Shown here one piece after another: positions 7,152 through 15,193 of a stretch of DNA of 41,151 nt. Each line of letters starts with the position of its first letter. The stretch's first letter is position 1. Location of the stretch: positions 1 to 41,151 of the forward strand of contig JAFZLJ010000062.1 of NCBI GenBank assembly GCA_017551545.1, given 5' to 3'. The notes beneath the pieces are model-generated. The model saw only the letters and a list, made by a program, of their open reading frames with translations. It was not told the origin of the DNA and did no database searches. A program made the translations under genes and the position numbers. The stretch is from Treponema sp. (lineage in GTDB: Bacteria; Spirochaetota; Spirochaetia; Treponematales; Treponemataceae).

Positions 7152-8240
7152 ATGAAACGAGTATTAGTTTTAGGATGTACCGGCTCTATTGGTACAAACA
7201 CATTAAATATTATTAAATATATGCCCGAAGACTTTGTTCTTTGCGGTGTTCAGGCTCATTCTAACAAAGACAGACTTCTTGAAATTTCACAAAAATCAAA
7301 ATGTCCTTATTTACTGACAAGCGAAGATAATTCAAAAGAAGCTTTTCAAAAATTAATTGACGAATCAAAGCCTGATATTGTTGTAAACGGAATTTCCGGA
7401 GCTGCAGGATTATTGCCTTCTAAGGTTGTTCTTGAAAACGGAATAAATCTTGCACTTGCAAATAAAGAAACTATTGTTATGGCAGGAGATCTTATTAAAG
7501 AGCTTGCCTACGATAAGTCTGCAAAAATAATTCCTGTAGATTCTGAACATTCGGCAATCTTCTGTCTTTCAGAAAAAATCGGGAAAGAAAATATTTCTAA
7601 GATTATTATTACTGCAAGCGGCGGTCCTTTCAGAACTCTTACAAAAGCAGAGCTTGAACAGGTAACTGTTGAACAGGCATTAAATCATCCAACCTGGCAG
7701 ATGGGAAAAAAGATAACTGTTGATTCTGCAACTCTTGCAAATAAAGGTCTTGAGGTAATAGAAGCAGCTAAGCTTTTTGATGTGAGCCAGGATAAAATTG
7801 AAGTTGTTGTTCATCCGCAAAGTCTTATTCATTCTCTTGTGCGCACAAATGACGGAATGCTTTATGCACAGATTTCTGAACCAGACATGAAGCACCCTAT
7901 TTTGAATGCTCTTACATGGCCTGTAAACCAGAGCAATTATCTTGAACCATTTGATTTGTTTGATAAGACAATGACTTTCTTTAAACCACGCCTTCAGGAT
8001 TTTCCGATGCTCAGCTATGCCTTTGAATGTGTAAAATTCGGTAAGGCCTACCCTATTGCTTACAACGCCGCAAATGAAGTTGCAGTAAATGCGTTCCTTG
8101 AAGAAAAGATTTCTTTCCAGGCAATTTCGCGGGTTGTTCGTTCTGTGCTCGATAAAAACTGGAATCATAAAATAAAATCTTTCGACGATGTTTTTGCAGC
8201 AGATGATGAAGCAAGAAAATATACAGCGGAGCTCATATGA
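7152..8240 (+). CDS. dxr: 1-deoxy-D-xylulose 5-phosphate reductoisomerase
   Basis: 362 residues. Dxr converts DXP to 2-C-methyl-D-erythritol 4-phosphate with NADPH, the committed step of the non-mevalonate isoprenoid pathway. The nucleotide-binding GCTGSIGTNTL (residues 8-18), the NKETIVMAG loop, VDSEHSAIFCL with metal-binding Asp and Glu, and the HPTWQMGKKITVDSATLANKGLEVIEA block are all present. The family is usually 380-400 residues, so this is slightly short. It starts four bases after cdsA and its last four bases overlap rseP (ATGA), indicating translational coupling. Confidence 0.97.
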   Translation: MKRVLVLGCTGSIGTNTLNIIKYMPEDFVLCGVQAHSNKDRLLEISQKSKCPYLLTSEDNSKEAFQKLIDESKPDIVVNGISGAAGLLPSKVVLENGINLALANKETIVMAGDLIKELAYDKSAKIIPVDSEHSAIFCLSEKIGKENISKIIITASGGPFRTLTKAELEQVTVEQALNHPTWQMGKKITVDSATLANKGLEVIEAAKLFDVSQDKIEVVVHPQSLIHSLVRTNDGMLYAQISEPDMKHPILNALTWPVNQSNYLEPFDLFDKTMTFFKPRLQDFPMLSYAFECVKFGKAYPIAYNAANEVAVNAFLEEKISFQAISRVVRSVLDKNWNHKIKSFDDVFAADDEARKYTAELI

Positions 8241-9361
8241 AATGGCTTTACGGAATCTTATGTCTCTTCTTCTTAATTCTGTTTCATGAATTCGGACATT
8301 TTCTTTCAGCAAAACTTTTTGGCGTAAAGGTAGAATCATTTTCTATAGGCTTTGGTCCAATCCTTCTTCACAGAACAGTTAAAGGCACAGACTACAGACT
8401 TTCGCTTATTCCTCTTGGCGGTTACTGCGGCATGAAAGGTGAAAATGAATTCCGCGAAGCAATGGATAAAGGCTTTACAGAAGTAAACGGAGAACCAGAT
8501 TCACTTTATGGAGTTCATCCTTTAAAACGCGCTGCAATTGGCTTTGCAGGACCTTTCTTTAATTTTATTTTTGCGATCTTTTGTTTTTCACTTATAAACG
8601 GAATCGGCTATAAATATTATTCTTATTCAAACAAAATAGTCCTTGCTGATGAGCTTTATGAAAACATGTCTACAGCCGCAAGAGACGCCGGAATACTTTC
8701 AGGCGATGAAATTATAAAAATCAATAATAAAGTGATTTCTGATTTCAGCGAAATTTTAGAAGAAGTGTCTGTACGACCAGATGAAAATTTAACAATTACT
8801 GTTCTTCGCGATAATCAGGAGCTTACTTTTACAGTTTATTCAGAGTTAGATAAAGACACAGGAACAGGAAAAATTGGAGTTGCTGCAGACACCTCAAATC
8901 TTATAGAAAGAAGCACTCCTGACTATAATTTTTTCCAGGCAATAGGCCACGGCTTTTTAGACACCTTTGAATACATTGGATTAACTTTTAAAAGCATATT
9001 AATTTTGTTTAAAGGCGTAAACCTGAAAAATGTTGTTGGTGGTCCGGCCCGTATAACAGATATGCTTGGAACTACTGCACAGGAAGGTTTTTCAGAAGGT
9101 TTTAAAACTGGTTTTATTAGCCTTTCAAATCTTATGGCTGTAATAAGTATTTCGCTTTTTATAATGAACCTTCTTCCAATTCCGGTGCTTGACGGCGGTT
9201 TAATTCTTATTGCATTTATTGAAACAATAAGCCGCAGAAAAGTACCTCCAAAAATACAATACCGTATTTCGTTTATTGGTTTTGCATTTATTGGAATTTT
9301 GTTTATAATAGGATTAATCGGTGATATAAACTATTTTATTTCCGGAGCAAAGTTAAAATGA
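8237..9361 (+). CDS. rseP: Site-2 protease RseP (M50 zinc metallopeptidase)
   Basis: 374 residues. An intramembrane protease that cuts membrane-bound regulators or signal peptide remnants. HEFGH at residues 17-21 lies in the first transmembrane segment and supplies the zinc-binding histidines and catalytic Glu. One PDZ-like domain (about residues 130-215) contains AGILSGDEIIKINNKVISDF. The C-terminal NLLPIPVLDGG carries the third zinc ligand in an LDG motif. E. coli RseP has two PDZ domains; here I see one. It overlaps dxr and the downstream propeller gene by four bases each. Confidence 0.95.
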   Translation: MKWLYGILCLFFLILFHEFGHFLSAKLFGVKVESFSIGFGPILLHRTVKGTDYRLSLIPLGGYCGMKGENEFREAMDKGFTEVNGEPDSLYGVHPLKRAAIGFAGPFFNFIFAIFCFSLINGIGYKYYSYSNKIVLADELYENMSTAARDAGILSGDEIIKINNKVISDFSEILEEVSVRPDENLTITVLRDNQELTFTVYSELDKDTGTGKIGVAADTSNLIERSTPDYNFFQAIGHGFLDTFEYIGLTFKSILILFKGVNLKNVVGGPARITDMLGTTAQEGFSEGFKTGFISLSNLMAVISISLFIMNLLPIPVLDGGLILIAFIETISRRKVPPKIQYRISFIGFAFIGILFIIGLIGDINYFISGAKLK

Positions 9362-11277
9362 AAAAGATAAGTTTAGTTTTTATATATTTAATGGTCGCAT
9401 TAACATTTGTGTTTGCAGATTCTCATATTTCAACACAATCGCATCAGGCACAGATTACTTCTGTTTGTTCTGTTCCTTACAAGACAGGCGGCGATTTTGA
9501 ATATTTTACTGCCGGTGATGACGGCTTTTTAATTAAGTGGAATGAAAACAACGAAGGTGAACACTATCAGATTAGTGATGTTGGCATTAAGATGATCGCA
9601 ATTTCACCAAACGGAAACCTTGTTGCTGTTTATGAAAGTGACGGCGGAAGCGTAAATAAAGTTAGTGTATGGGACTGGCGTACTTTAACACGTAAAAAGT
9701 TCTGGAGATATAAGGATTCTATTACATCTCTTAAGTTTTCTGCAAAAGGAACTTACCTGATTGTAGGAACTGCTTCTGTAGATGGCGTTGAATTTTATAA
9801 TACATCAAACTGGTCAAAAATTAATAAGATAAAAGCAAATACAGGTATTGTAAATTATATTCATACAAGTGATACAGAAAAAACAGCTGTATTCTATTCA
9901 CCTGCAGGAAACCTTTCTTATTACAATATGCAGACAGGCCAGCTTAAAGAAAAGTTTACTGTTGCACAGGGCTTGAGTCAGGCTGTTCTTTATAACGATA
10001 ATAAATTCCTGGCAGGCGTTAAAGATAATACAATTTATATTATTAACGCTTATAAAGGAACTTCTGTAACTTCTATTAAATCTCAAAATCCGCTCATTCT
10101 TTCTACATACAAAGATACAAATCTTTATTATCTTGAATACGATGGAAAGAATAATTATGACCTTAAAATGCTTGAAAACCTTGACGGCGGAAAAGTTTCA
10201 AATCCTCGTGTTGTAAAATCATTCAGAGGGCCAAGAGGAAATGCAGCAATCAACAGCGGTATTAAAAACTACACAGAAATTCTTCTTGGAAGCAAATCCG
10301 GGGCTGTTTATAAAATTGATACAGATCCTTCAATTACAACAACAAACATGACAGAAATCACACAAAATACATATTCAAAAATTTATGATATGTGTGAAGC
10401 TCCAACAGATTTTTACTTCCTTACCGAAAAAGCAATTTTCAAATCTTCATATGATTCTGGTATTGTAAACAAAATTACTTCTTCCGAAGGTCAGACAAGC
10501 ATTATTAGTCTTGATGAAAAGAATGTAATTTTATGGTCTGTTTCTACCCGTGAAAAAGTTGAGCTTGTAAATCTTGAAACAAAAACACGCACTACCCTGT
10601 TTACTCCAACTGGTACTATTCAATCTCTGCGTCTTGGAAAAATCGGTGAAAAGAATTATCTGGTAGAAATTGAAAGCGGTTCAGTTATAAATCTTTATGA
10701 TTTTACAAACAAGACATTTAAAGAAGTTTATACAGGAACAGGTATTCAGGATGCTGTTTTGTGCGATGATGGGAATCTTTACATTGCTAAATCTGCGGCA
10801 TCAAATCCACAGGTTCCTCTCATAAGTATAAATCCTGAAACTTATGAAACAGTACCTCTTTCTTTAAAGGGAAACGTTTCTTTTGGTTTGAGTACAGATG
10901 GTCACATTGTATATGGAATTGTCTTGCAGTCAAACGACAATGTTCAGGAGACTTTTGTATATTCATTTAATACAGCAACTGGCAAAGCAACAAATCTTCT
11001 TAAGTTCTCTGAAGAAGATTCAGAAGCATTTACATATATCTACGGAAATATTTTGTATACAAATATTGGTAAGAACAAGCTTTATTACTACAATATGTCA
11101 ACAAAGAAAAATGCTTCTTATAACCGTTCTGCATCAATTCCTAAGAGCGTTGCACAAAACGGCAGCAGAGTTGTAATCTTAAATGACAACGGTTCTATTT
11201 CGTGGTGCAGCTCGAACAACGCAAGCATTATTGCAGACTGGTATCTCACTACCGATGAACAATGGTATGAATTTTAA
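9358..11277 (+). CDS. Exported WD40-like beta-propeller protein
   Basis: 639 residues with a signal peptide (MKKISLVFIYLMVALTFVFA, then DSH). The N-terminal half has WD40-type blades, for example YFTAGDDGFLIKWNE, MIAISPNGNLVAVY followed by VSVWDW, and LKFSAKGTYLIVGTAS. The second half keeps a similar strand rhythm with less regular motifs. Such propellers bind proteins or peptides. No catalytic residues are apparent and I do not recognise a named family. The start overlaps rseP by four bases (ATGA), so a link to envelope proteolysis is plausible but only inferred. It is the last gene of the rpsB operon. Its final codons and stop lie in the left arm of a 19-base hairpin. Confidence 0.85.
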   Translation: MKKISLVFIYLMVALTFVFADSHISTQSHQAQITSVCSVPYKTGGDFEYFTAGDDGFLIKWNENNEGEHYQISDVGIKMIAISPNGNLVAVYESDGGSVNKVSVWDWRTLTRKKFWRYKDSITSLKFSAKGTYLIVGTASVDGVEFYNTSNWSKINKIKANTGIVNYIHTSDTEKTAVFYSPAGNLSYYNMQTGQLKEKFTVAQGLSQAVLYNDNKFLAGVKDNTIYIINAYKGTSVTSIKSQNPLILSTYKDTNLYYLEYDGKNNYDLKMLENLDGGKVSNPRVVKSFRGPRGNAAINSGIKNYTEILLGSKSGAVYKIDTDPSITTTNMTEITQNTYSKIYDMCEAPTDFYFLTEKAIFKSSYDSGIVNKITSSEGQTSIISLDEKNVILWSVSTREKVELVNLETKTRTTLFTPTGTIQSLRLGKIGEKNYLVEIESGSVINLYDFTNKTFKEVYTGTGIQDAVLCDDGNLYIAKSAASNPQVPLISINPETYETVPLSLKGNVSFGLSTDGHIVYGIVLQSNDNVQETFVYSFNTATGKATNLLKFSEEDSEAFTYIYGNILYTNIGKNKLYYYNMSTKKNASYNRSASIPKSVAQNGSRVVILNDNGSISWCSSNNASIIADWYLTTDEQWYEF

Positions 11278-11304
11278 TCAGCTTCGCTGATTAAAATTCA
11301 TACC
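11264..11304. repeat. Perfect 19-base inverted repeat at the gene end
   Basis: GGTATGAATTTTAATCAGC (11264-11282), loop TTC, then its exact complement (11286-11304). The stop codon (11275-11277) lies in the left arm. There is no T-run, so it is not a classical terminator, although it would make a very stable 3' end hairpin on the mRNA. Confidence 0.8.
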
Positions 11305-11375
11305 TGCGAGTATTTTGCTTGCTCGCGAAGGCTCGCATTTTTGCTTTGCAAAAACCGCAAAAACTCGTGGTATGA
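11298..11375. repeat. Second, nested inverted repeat in the same junction
   Basis: TCATACCTGCGAGTATTTTG (11298-11317) is complementary, with a few mismatches and a small gap, to GCAAAAACTCGTGGTATGA (11357-11375). Inside it TTTTTGC-TTT-GCAAAAA (11338-11354) is a perfect hairpin. The GGTATGA element of the gene end thus appears three times between 11264 and 11375. Confidence 0.65.
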
Positions 11376-11386
11376 GTTCTAACTCT

Positions 11387-11412
11387 GGGGTCCCTGAGCT
11401 TGTCGAAGGGGC
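11387..11412. repeat. CGACAAGCTCAG-type palindromic repeat at the glgA stop
   Basis: GGGGTCCCTGAGCTTGTCGA plus AGGGGC; the core CCCTGAGCTTGTCGAAGGG is at 11392-11410. It ends directly beside the glgA stop codon (11413-11415). The same core recurs at 16784-16802, also at the stop of a minus-strand gene. Confidence 0.75.
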
Positions 11413-12903
11413 CTACACCCAATCATTAGTATTTACACCGCAGCCTCGCATGAGTGCTTCTGAGTAAACACCCATGTAGCCGTCTACACTGCGGTCCCAG
11501 CTGAAATCTTTTTGCATTCCGCGCTGCTGCATCTTTTTGATGTGTTCTTTTTTGTTGTAGTAAGCATAAACTGCCCAGCCAACTGTGTCGTATATTGCGC
11601 CTGGAGTAAGGGAATCAAACAAAAAGCCTGTTCCTTCTCCGTTATATTCATTGTACTGCTCTACTGTATCTGCAAGTCCGCCTGTACGTCTTACAATAGG
11701 CAAAGTTCCATAAAGCATTGAATACATCTGGTTTAATCCGCATGGCTCGTAGCGGCTTGGCATTAAGAAGAAGTCTGAACCAGCTTCAATCAGGTGGCTT
11801 AGGCTTTCATCATAACCAATGTATGCTTGAAGGTTCGGGAGCTTTGACTGAAGGGCGTTTATTTCATCTTCGCACCATTTTTCTCCGCTGCCAAGAATTG
11901 CAAACTGAATGTCCATGTTTACACACATTGCAAAAATTGAACCATAGGTAGGAGCAAATACTTCGGCAATACCTTTCTGATCTGCAAGGCGTGTTACAAT
12001 TCCAATTACAGGAACATCAGGCTTTACCGGAAGTCCCATGCGCTTTTGAAGTTCTGCTTTACATACTGCTTTTCCACTCATATCTTTTACATCAAAGTTC
12101 TTTGGTAAAAGTTTATCTTTCTTTGGATTCCAGGTTTCTAAGTCGCAGCCGTTTAATACACCGCGAACACAATCAGAACGAACACGAAGAAGACCGTCAA
12201 GGCCAAAGCCTCCTTCCATTGTCTGCATCTCACCAGCATAAGTCGGGCTTACTGTTGTAATCATATCTGCACAGGAAATTGCTGACTGTAAAAGGTTTAT
12301 GCTTCCGTTTCGTTCAAGGCCTGCTCCATAGTAAAGGTTCCAGTCCAAGCCAAGTGCCGGGAATGAACTTTCAGGATACCAGCCCTGATAACCAAGATTG
12401 TGGATTGTAAATACGCTTGCTGTGTGTGCAAAGTATCCGTTACGGCAAACATGCTTTAAAAGGACCGGCACAAGTGCACAGAACCAGTCGTGTGCGTGCA
12501 TAATATCAGGATACCAGCCAAGGAAACGGCAAAGCTGAAAGGCACCGTGACACAAAACAGCAGAACGGTATGGATTATCGTGAAAGTCTGGTTCTGCTTT
12601 TGTTCCGTAAATGCCGTCGCGGCCGAATGCCTGTTCGTGGTCTATAAAATAAACAGGAATGTCTGTTCCCGGAAGATCTGCATAATAATATTTTACCCAG
12701 GTTTCTATAGTGCCTGCTGCAACAGCTACAGGTTCATCAATTGCCTTAAGCTTAGCACGGTCTATTTTATAATAACGAGGCATAACGATTTTTACATCGT
12801 GGCCCTGCTTGCGAAGATTAATTGCAAGTGCGCTGACTGCATCGGCTAATCCACCTGTTTTTGCAAAAGGTACAGTTTCTGAAGTTACCATTAAGATTTT
12901 CAT
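11413..12903 (-). CDS. glgA: Glycogen synthase (ADP-glucose type)
   Basis: 496 residues. It extends alpha-1,4-glucan using ADP-glucose. The N-terminal KTGGLADAVSAL (Lys15) binds ADP-glucose, as in all GT5 synthases; IMHAHDWFCALVP, TIHNLGYQGWYP and the C-terminal FFLMPSRYEPCGLNQMYSM are diagnostic. Length is normal (about 480). GAGGTG lies before the ATG. It follows the aminotransferase by 12 bases, so it is probably transcribed from that gene's promoter. glgC, the enzyme making ADP-glucose, is 10 kb away on the other strand rather than adjacent. Confidence 0.97.
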   Translation of the reverse strand: MKILMVTSETVPFAKTGGLADAVSALAINLRKQGHDVKIVMPRYYKIDRAKLKAIDEPVAVAAGTIETWVKYYYADLPGTDIPVYFIDHEQAFGRDGIYGTKAEPDFHDNPYRSAVLCHGAFQLCRFLGWYPDIMHAHDWFCALVPVLLKHVCRNGYFAHTASVFTIHNLGYQGWYPESSFPALGLDWNLYYGAGLERNGSINLLQSAISCADMITTVSPTYAGEMQTMEGGFGLDGLLRVRSDCVRGVLNGCDLETWNPKKDKLLPKNFDVKDMSGKAVCKAELQKRMGLPVKPDVPVIGIVTRLADQKGIAEVFAPTYGSIFAMCVNMDIQFAILGSGEKWCEDEINALQSKLPNLQAYIGYDESLSHLIEAGSDFFLMPSRYEPCGLNQMYSMLYGTLPIVRRTGGLADTVEQYNEYNGEGTGFLFDSLTPGAIYDTVGWAVYAYYNKKEHIKKMQQRGMQKDFSWDRSVDGYMGVYSEALMRGCGVNTNDWV

Positions 12904-12915
12904 TGGACACCTCGT

Positions 12916-14103
12916 TTATTTATTATGCACAGCATCGTAGAATGCCTGTTTTGAATTAATAATTGTTGATTCTGCTACACAATATGCAATGCGGAACCAG
13001 CCGGCGCCACCAAAAGCAGAACCAGGCGCACAAAGAATATTGTAATTCTTAAGATGATTTGTAAATGCAAGGTCATCATCATTCCAGCCTTGTGGAACTT
13101 TTACAAAAAGATAAAAGGCTCCTTCCGGCATAGCATATTCAAGACCTGCATAGTCCATTACTTTTATAAGTTCATTTCGTCGTTTTTCGTAAAGAGAATA
13201 GTCGCATTCGCAATCCCATGACTTTGTAATAACCTTCTGGAAGAAAGCAGGTGCATTTACAAAGCCTAAGATTCTTGTTGCAAAAATAGCAGCAGCAATA
13301 AAATCTTTTGCTTCCGGGTTTGCAGGGTTTACACAAATATAACCTATTCGCTCTCCTGGAACACTCAGATTTTTTGCAAAGCTTGTTACAACTACAGAGT
13401 ATTCATATTTTGGGAAAACTGCTGCAACTTTTTTACCGTATGTAATTGCGCGGTAAGGTTCATCGCAGATTATATATGGGAATCGGCCTGTTTTTTCTCC
13501 GTGGGCTTTAAGAACATCTACAACTGCCTGAATTTCTTCATCTGAATAAATGCGGCCGCTTGGGTTGTTTGGAGAATTTATAATTACAGCTGCTGTTTTT
13601 TCATTAAGTGCAGCCTTAATTGTTCCGGCATCAAGTCCAAAATCATCCTTTGTTTTTACGCGGACAATTTCACCACCATGATTATGAATGTAATGGTCGT
13701 ATTCTGTAAAATAAGGGCATGGAACTATAACTTCATCCCCCGGATTCAAAAGAGCTTTTAGCGTAGAATTAAGTGCCCCAGCAGCACCTACAGCCATTAC
13801 AACGCATTCTTTTGCAACAGGAACTCCCTGCTCCTTTGCAGATTTATCTGCCATAGCCTGACGTGCTTCGGGATAACCTGCATTCGGCATATAACCATGA
13901 CAATTATGCGAAACATCCTGGGCATATTCTTTAATTGCATCTACAACGGCCTGTGGAGGGTCTAAATCTGGGTTTCCAAGGCTAAAATCATATACTTTGT
14001 CGGCACCGAATTTTTGTTTAAGTACAGCGCCTTCTTCAAACATCTTGCGGATAACACCGGCAGAAGGGCTTTCTACCAGAGATTTTATATTTTTACTTAT
14101 CAT
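12916..14103 (-). CDS. Pyridoxal-phosphate aminotransferase, class I/II
   Basis: 395 residues. PLP-dependent fold-type I aminotransferase: FSLGNPDLDPP near the N-terminus, NSPNNPSGR (cofactor Asn), IICDEPYRAITYG (Asp and Tyr contacting PLP), and VTSFAKNLSVPGERIGY with Lys244 as the Schiff-base lysine. It resembles aspartate/aromatic-type aminotransferases; the substrate cannot be told from sequence alone. An upstream in-frame ATG at 14139 is rejected because it overlaps the -35 box; the true start is the ATG at 14103, seven bases after a perfect TATAAT. It is the first gene of a transcript with glgA. Confidence 0.9.
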   Translation of the reverse strand: MISKNIKSLVESPSAGVIRKMFEEGAVLKQKFGADKVYDFSLGNPDLDPPQAVVDAIKEYAQDVSHNCHGYMPNAGYPEARQAMADKSAKEQGVPVAKECVVMAVGAAGALNSTLKALLNPGDEVIVPCPYFTEYDHYIHNHGGEIVRVKTKDDFGLDAGTIKAALNEKTAAVIINSPNNPSGRIYSDEEIQAVVDVLKAHGEKTGRFPYIICDEPYRAITYGKKVAAVFPKYEYSVVVTSFAKNLSVPGERIGYICVNPANPEAKDFIAAAIFATRILGFVNAPAFFQKVITKSWDCECDYSLYEKRRNELIKVMDYAGLEYAMPEGAFYLFVKVPQGWNDDDLAFTNHLKNYNILCAPGSAFGGAGWFRIAYCVAESTIINSKQAFYDAVHNK

Positions 14104-14110
14104 AAGAAAT

Positions 14111-14139
14111 ATTATATCATAAAAAAAGCCATTTGTCAT
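14111..14139 (-). promoter_or_regulatory. Sigma-70 promoter giving a leaderless aminotransferase-glgA mRNA
   Basis: ATGACA (14134-14139), exactly 17 bases, TATAAT (14111-14116), then seven bases and the ATG. Transcription should begin at or next to the A of the ATG. No Shine-Dalgarno sequence exists. Confidence 0.7.
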
Positions 14140-14154
14140 AAATTATCTATAAGG

Positions 14155-14298
14155 AAAAAATAATTAGAGCGGGCCCCAGCGACGGTGTAAAATAAGGCCT
14201 CTCCCCAATCTTTCGTTCACCGTGCTGCCAAACAGCACGAGTTCGCTGATTGGGGTCCCCCCTCATTTTCCACCTGCGTCCCACTCAAATTATTTTTT
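14155..14298. repeat. Structured palindromic element E2, GC-rich core
   Basis: A 144-base imperfect palindrome fills the divergent gap of 295 bases (14104-14398). Outer arms 14155-14169 and 14284-14298 match at 14 of 15 bases. CCCCAATC (14203-14210) pairs with GATTGGGG (14248-14255). The centre is CGTGCTG-CCAAA-CAGCACG (14221-14239). The right arm carries GTCCCACTC, as in the element at 369-519. No open frame of coding character is inside. Confidence 0.7.
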
Positions 14299-14356
14299 CA
14301 GACTCGTTCTTTTATGAGTATTTTCTTATGAAACTAAAAATCTACTAAGGTGTTTA

Positions 14357-14385
14357 TTGAATAGAACATTTATTTTGACTATAAT
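14357..14385 (+). promoter_or_regulatory. Sigma-70 promoter for the 14399 gene
   Basis: TTGAAT (14357-14362), 17 bases, TATAAT (14380-14385). The ATG at 14399 is 13 bases beyond the -10 box, so the leader would be only about six or seven bases. The GGAGG at 14386-14390 would fall between the -10 box and the transcript start. Confidence 0.65.
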
Positions 14386-14398
14386 GGAGGTACTTATT

Positions 14399-15160
14399 AT
14401 GAATATGACTGAAAAAATGCTCAAAATATTTATTTCTTTTTCTTTTATCTTTTTCGTGGCTGTACGATGCCTTTTTGGGGCTTCTTTTTATAATGATAAA
14501 CTGACAGCCGACGAAATTAAAACACTTCAATCAGGACAGGTTCTTATAAAAAGCATTGGTTACCAGAAGAATATGTGCCTTAAAAGCGGCTACAGTAAAG
14601 AATGCGATGATATTATTCAGCAGATAAAGGACCTTAATCCTAAATATCTTGCAGAAATCATTCAAATTAAACCATATAAAGGTAATGAAAACCTTCCGGA
14701 AGTTCTTACAGGATTGTTATACAATGTTTCTGAATACACAGATATTCCATATTACTCAGTAAGACATGATAAATGGTTTGATCTTTACGATTATGCAGAA
14801 ATTCAGAGTGAAAAGGTTATTTCTTCAACTTCAAGTGGAACAGAAAAAGAACTTAAGGCTCTTTTTGTAATGGAACCATTCGGCGATGTTTTTGAAACAA
14901 TTACTATGATTCAGAAGCCTGATTCAGTTTATTATTCATCTGTAAATACAAATAAACTTGCTTTTGAACAGAAAATTGATTGTGTATGGCCAAAAAAGCT
15001 TAAGATTTGTATTTATCTGTTCAGAGAGGGCGATAACTGGATATTATATGGCGTTGGAGGTGTAAATGCACCAAGAATACCATTTTTCACAGAAAGAATT
15101 GAAGTTGCATTTATAAATAGAATTAAATCATTCTGTAGTTATATGTTTACAAAATTCTAA
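14399..15160 (+). CDS. Exported protein of unknown function
   Basis: 253 residues from the ATG at 14399; the open frame reaches back to a TTG at 14357, but that lies in the -35 box. The N-terminus has a positively charged start and hydrophobic core (IFISFSFIFFVAVRCLFGA) consistent with a signal peptide, cleaved near ASF. The mature part has no repeats or recognised motif; it contains conserved-looking stretches such as IPYYSVRHDKWFDLYDYAEI and DNWILYGVGGVNAPRIPFFTERI, suggesting a mixed alpha/beta domain. A GGAGG nine bases upstream may or may not be transcribed. The next gene, rfbD, follows after 33 bases. Function not assigned. Confidence 0.75.
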   Translation: MNMTEKMLKIFISFSFIFFVAVRCLFGASFYNDKLTADEIKTLQSGQVLIKSIGYQKNMCLKSGYSKECDDIIQQIKDLNPKYLAEIIQIKPYKGNENLPEVLTGLLYNVSEYTDIPYYSVRHDKWFDLYDYAEIQSEKVISSTSSGTEKELKALFVMEPFGDVFETITMIQKPDSVYYSSVNTNKLAFEQKIDCVWPKKLKICIYLFREGDNWILYGVGGVNAPRIPFFTERIEVAFINRIKSFCSYMFTKF

Positions 15161-15193
15161 TGTGTGTATAGGTTTACCATACAGGAGTAAAAA

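Noticed and set aside
7680..8339. 219-codon minus-strand frame under dxr and rseP
   Set aside because: Shadow of two well-identified genes; the residue pattern follows the codon use of the opposite strand.
11338..11354. TTTTTGC-TTT-GCAAAAA hairpin as the glgA or propeller terminator
   Set aside because: No T-run follows on either strand beyond the stem itself, and it lies within the nested inverted repeats, which explain it better.
14104..14139. Upstream start (MTNGFF) for the aminotransferase
   Set aside because: It overlaps the -35 and -10 boxes, so it would not be transcribed from that promoter.
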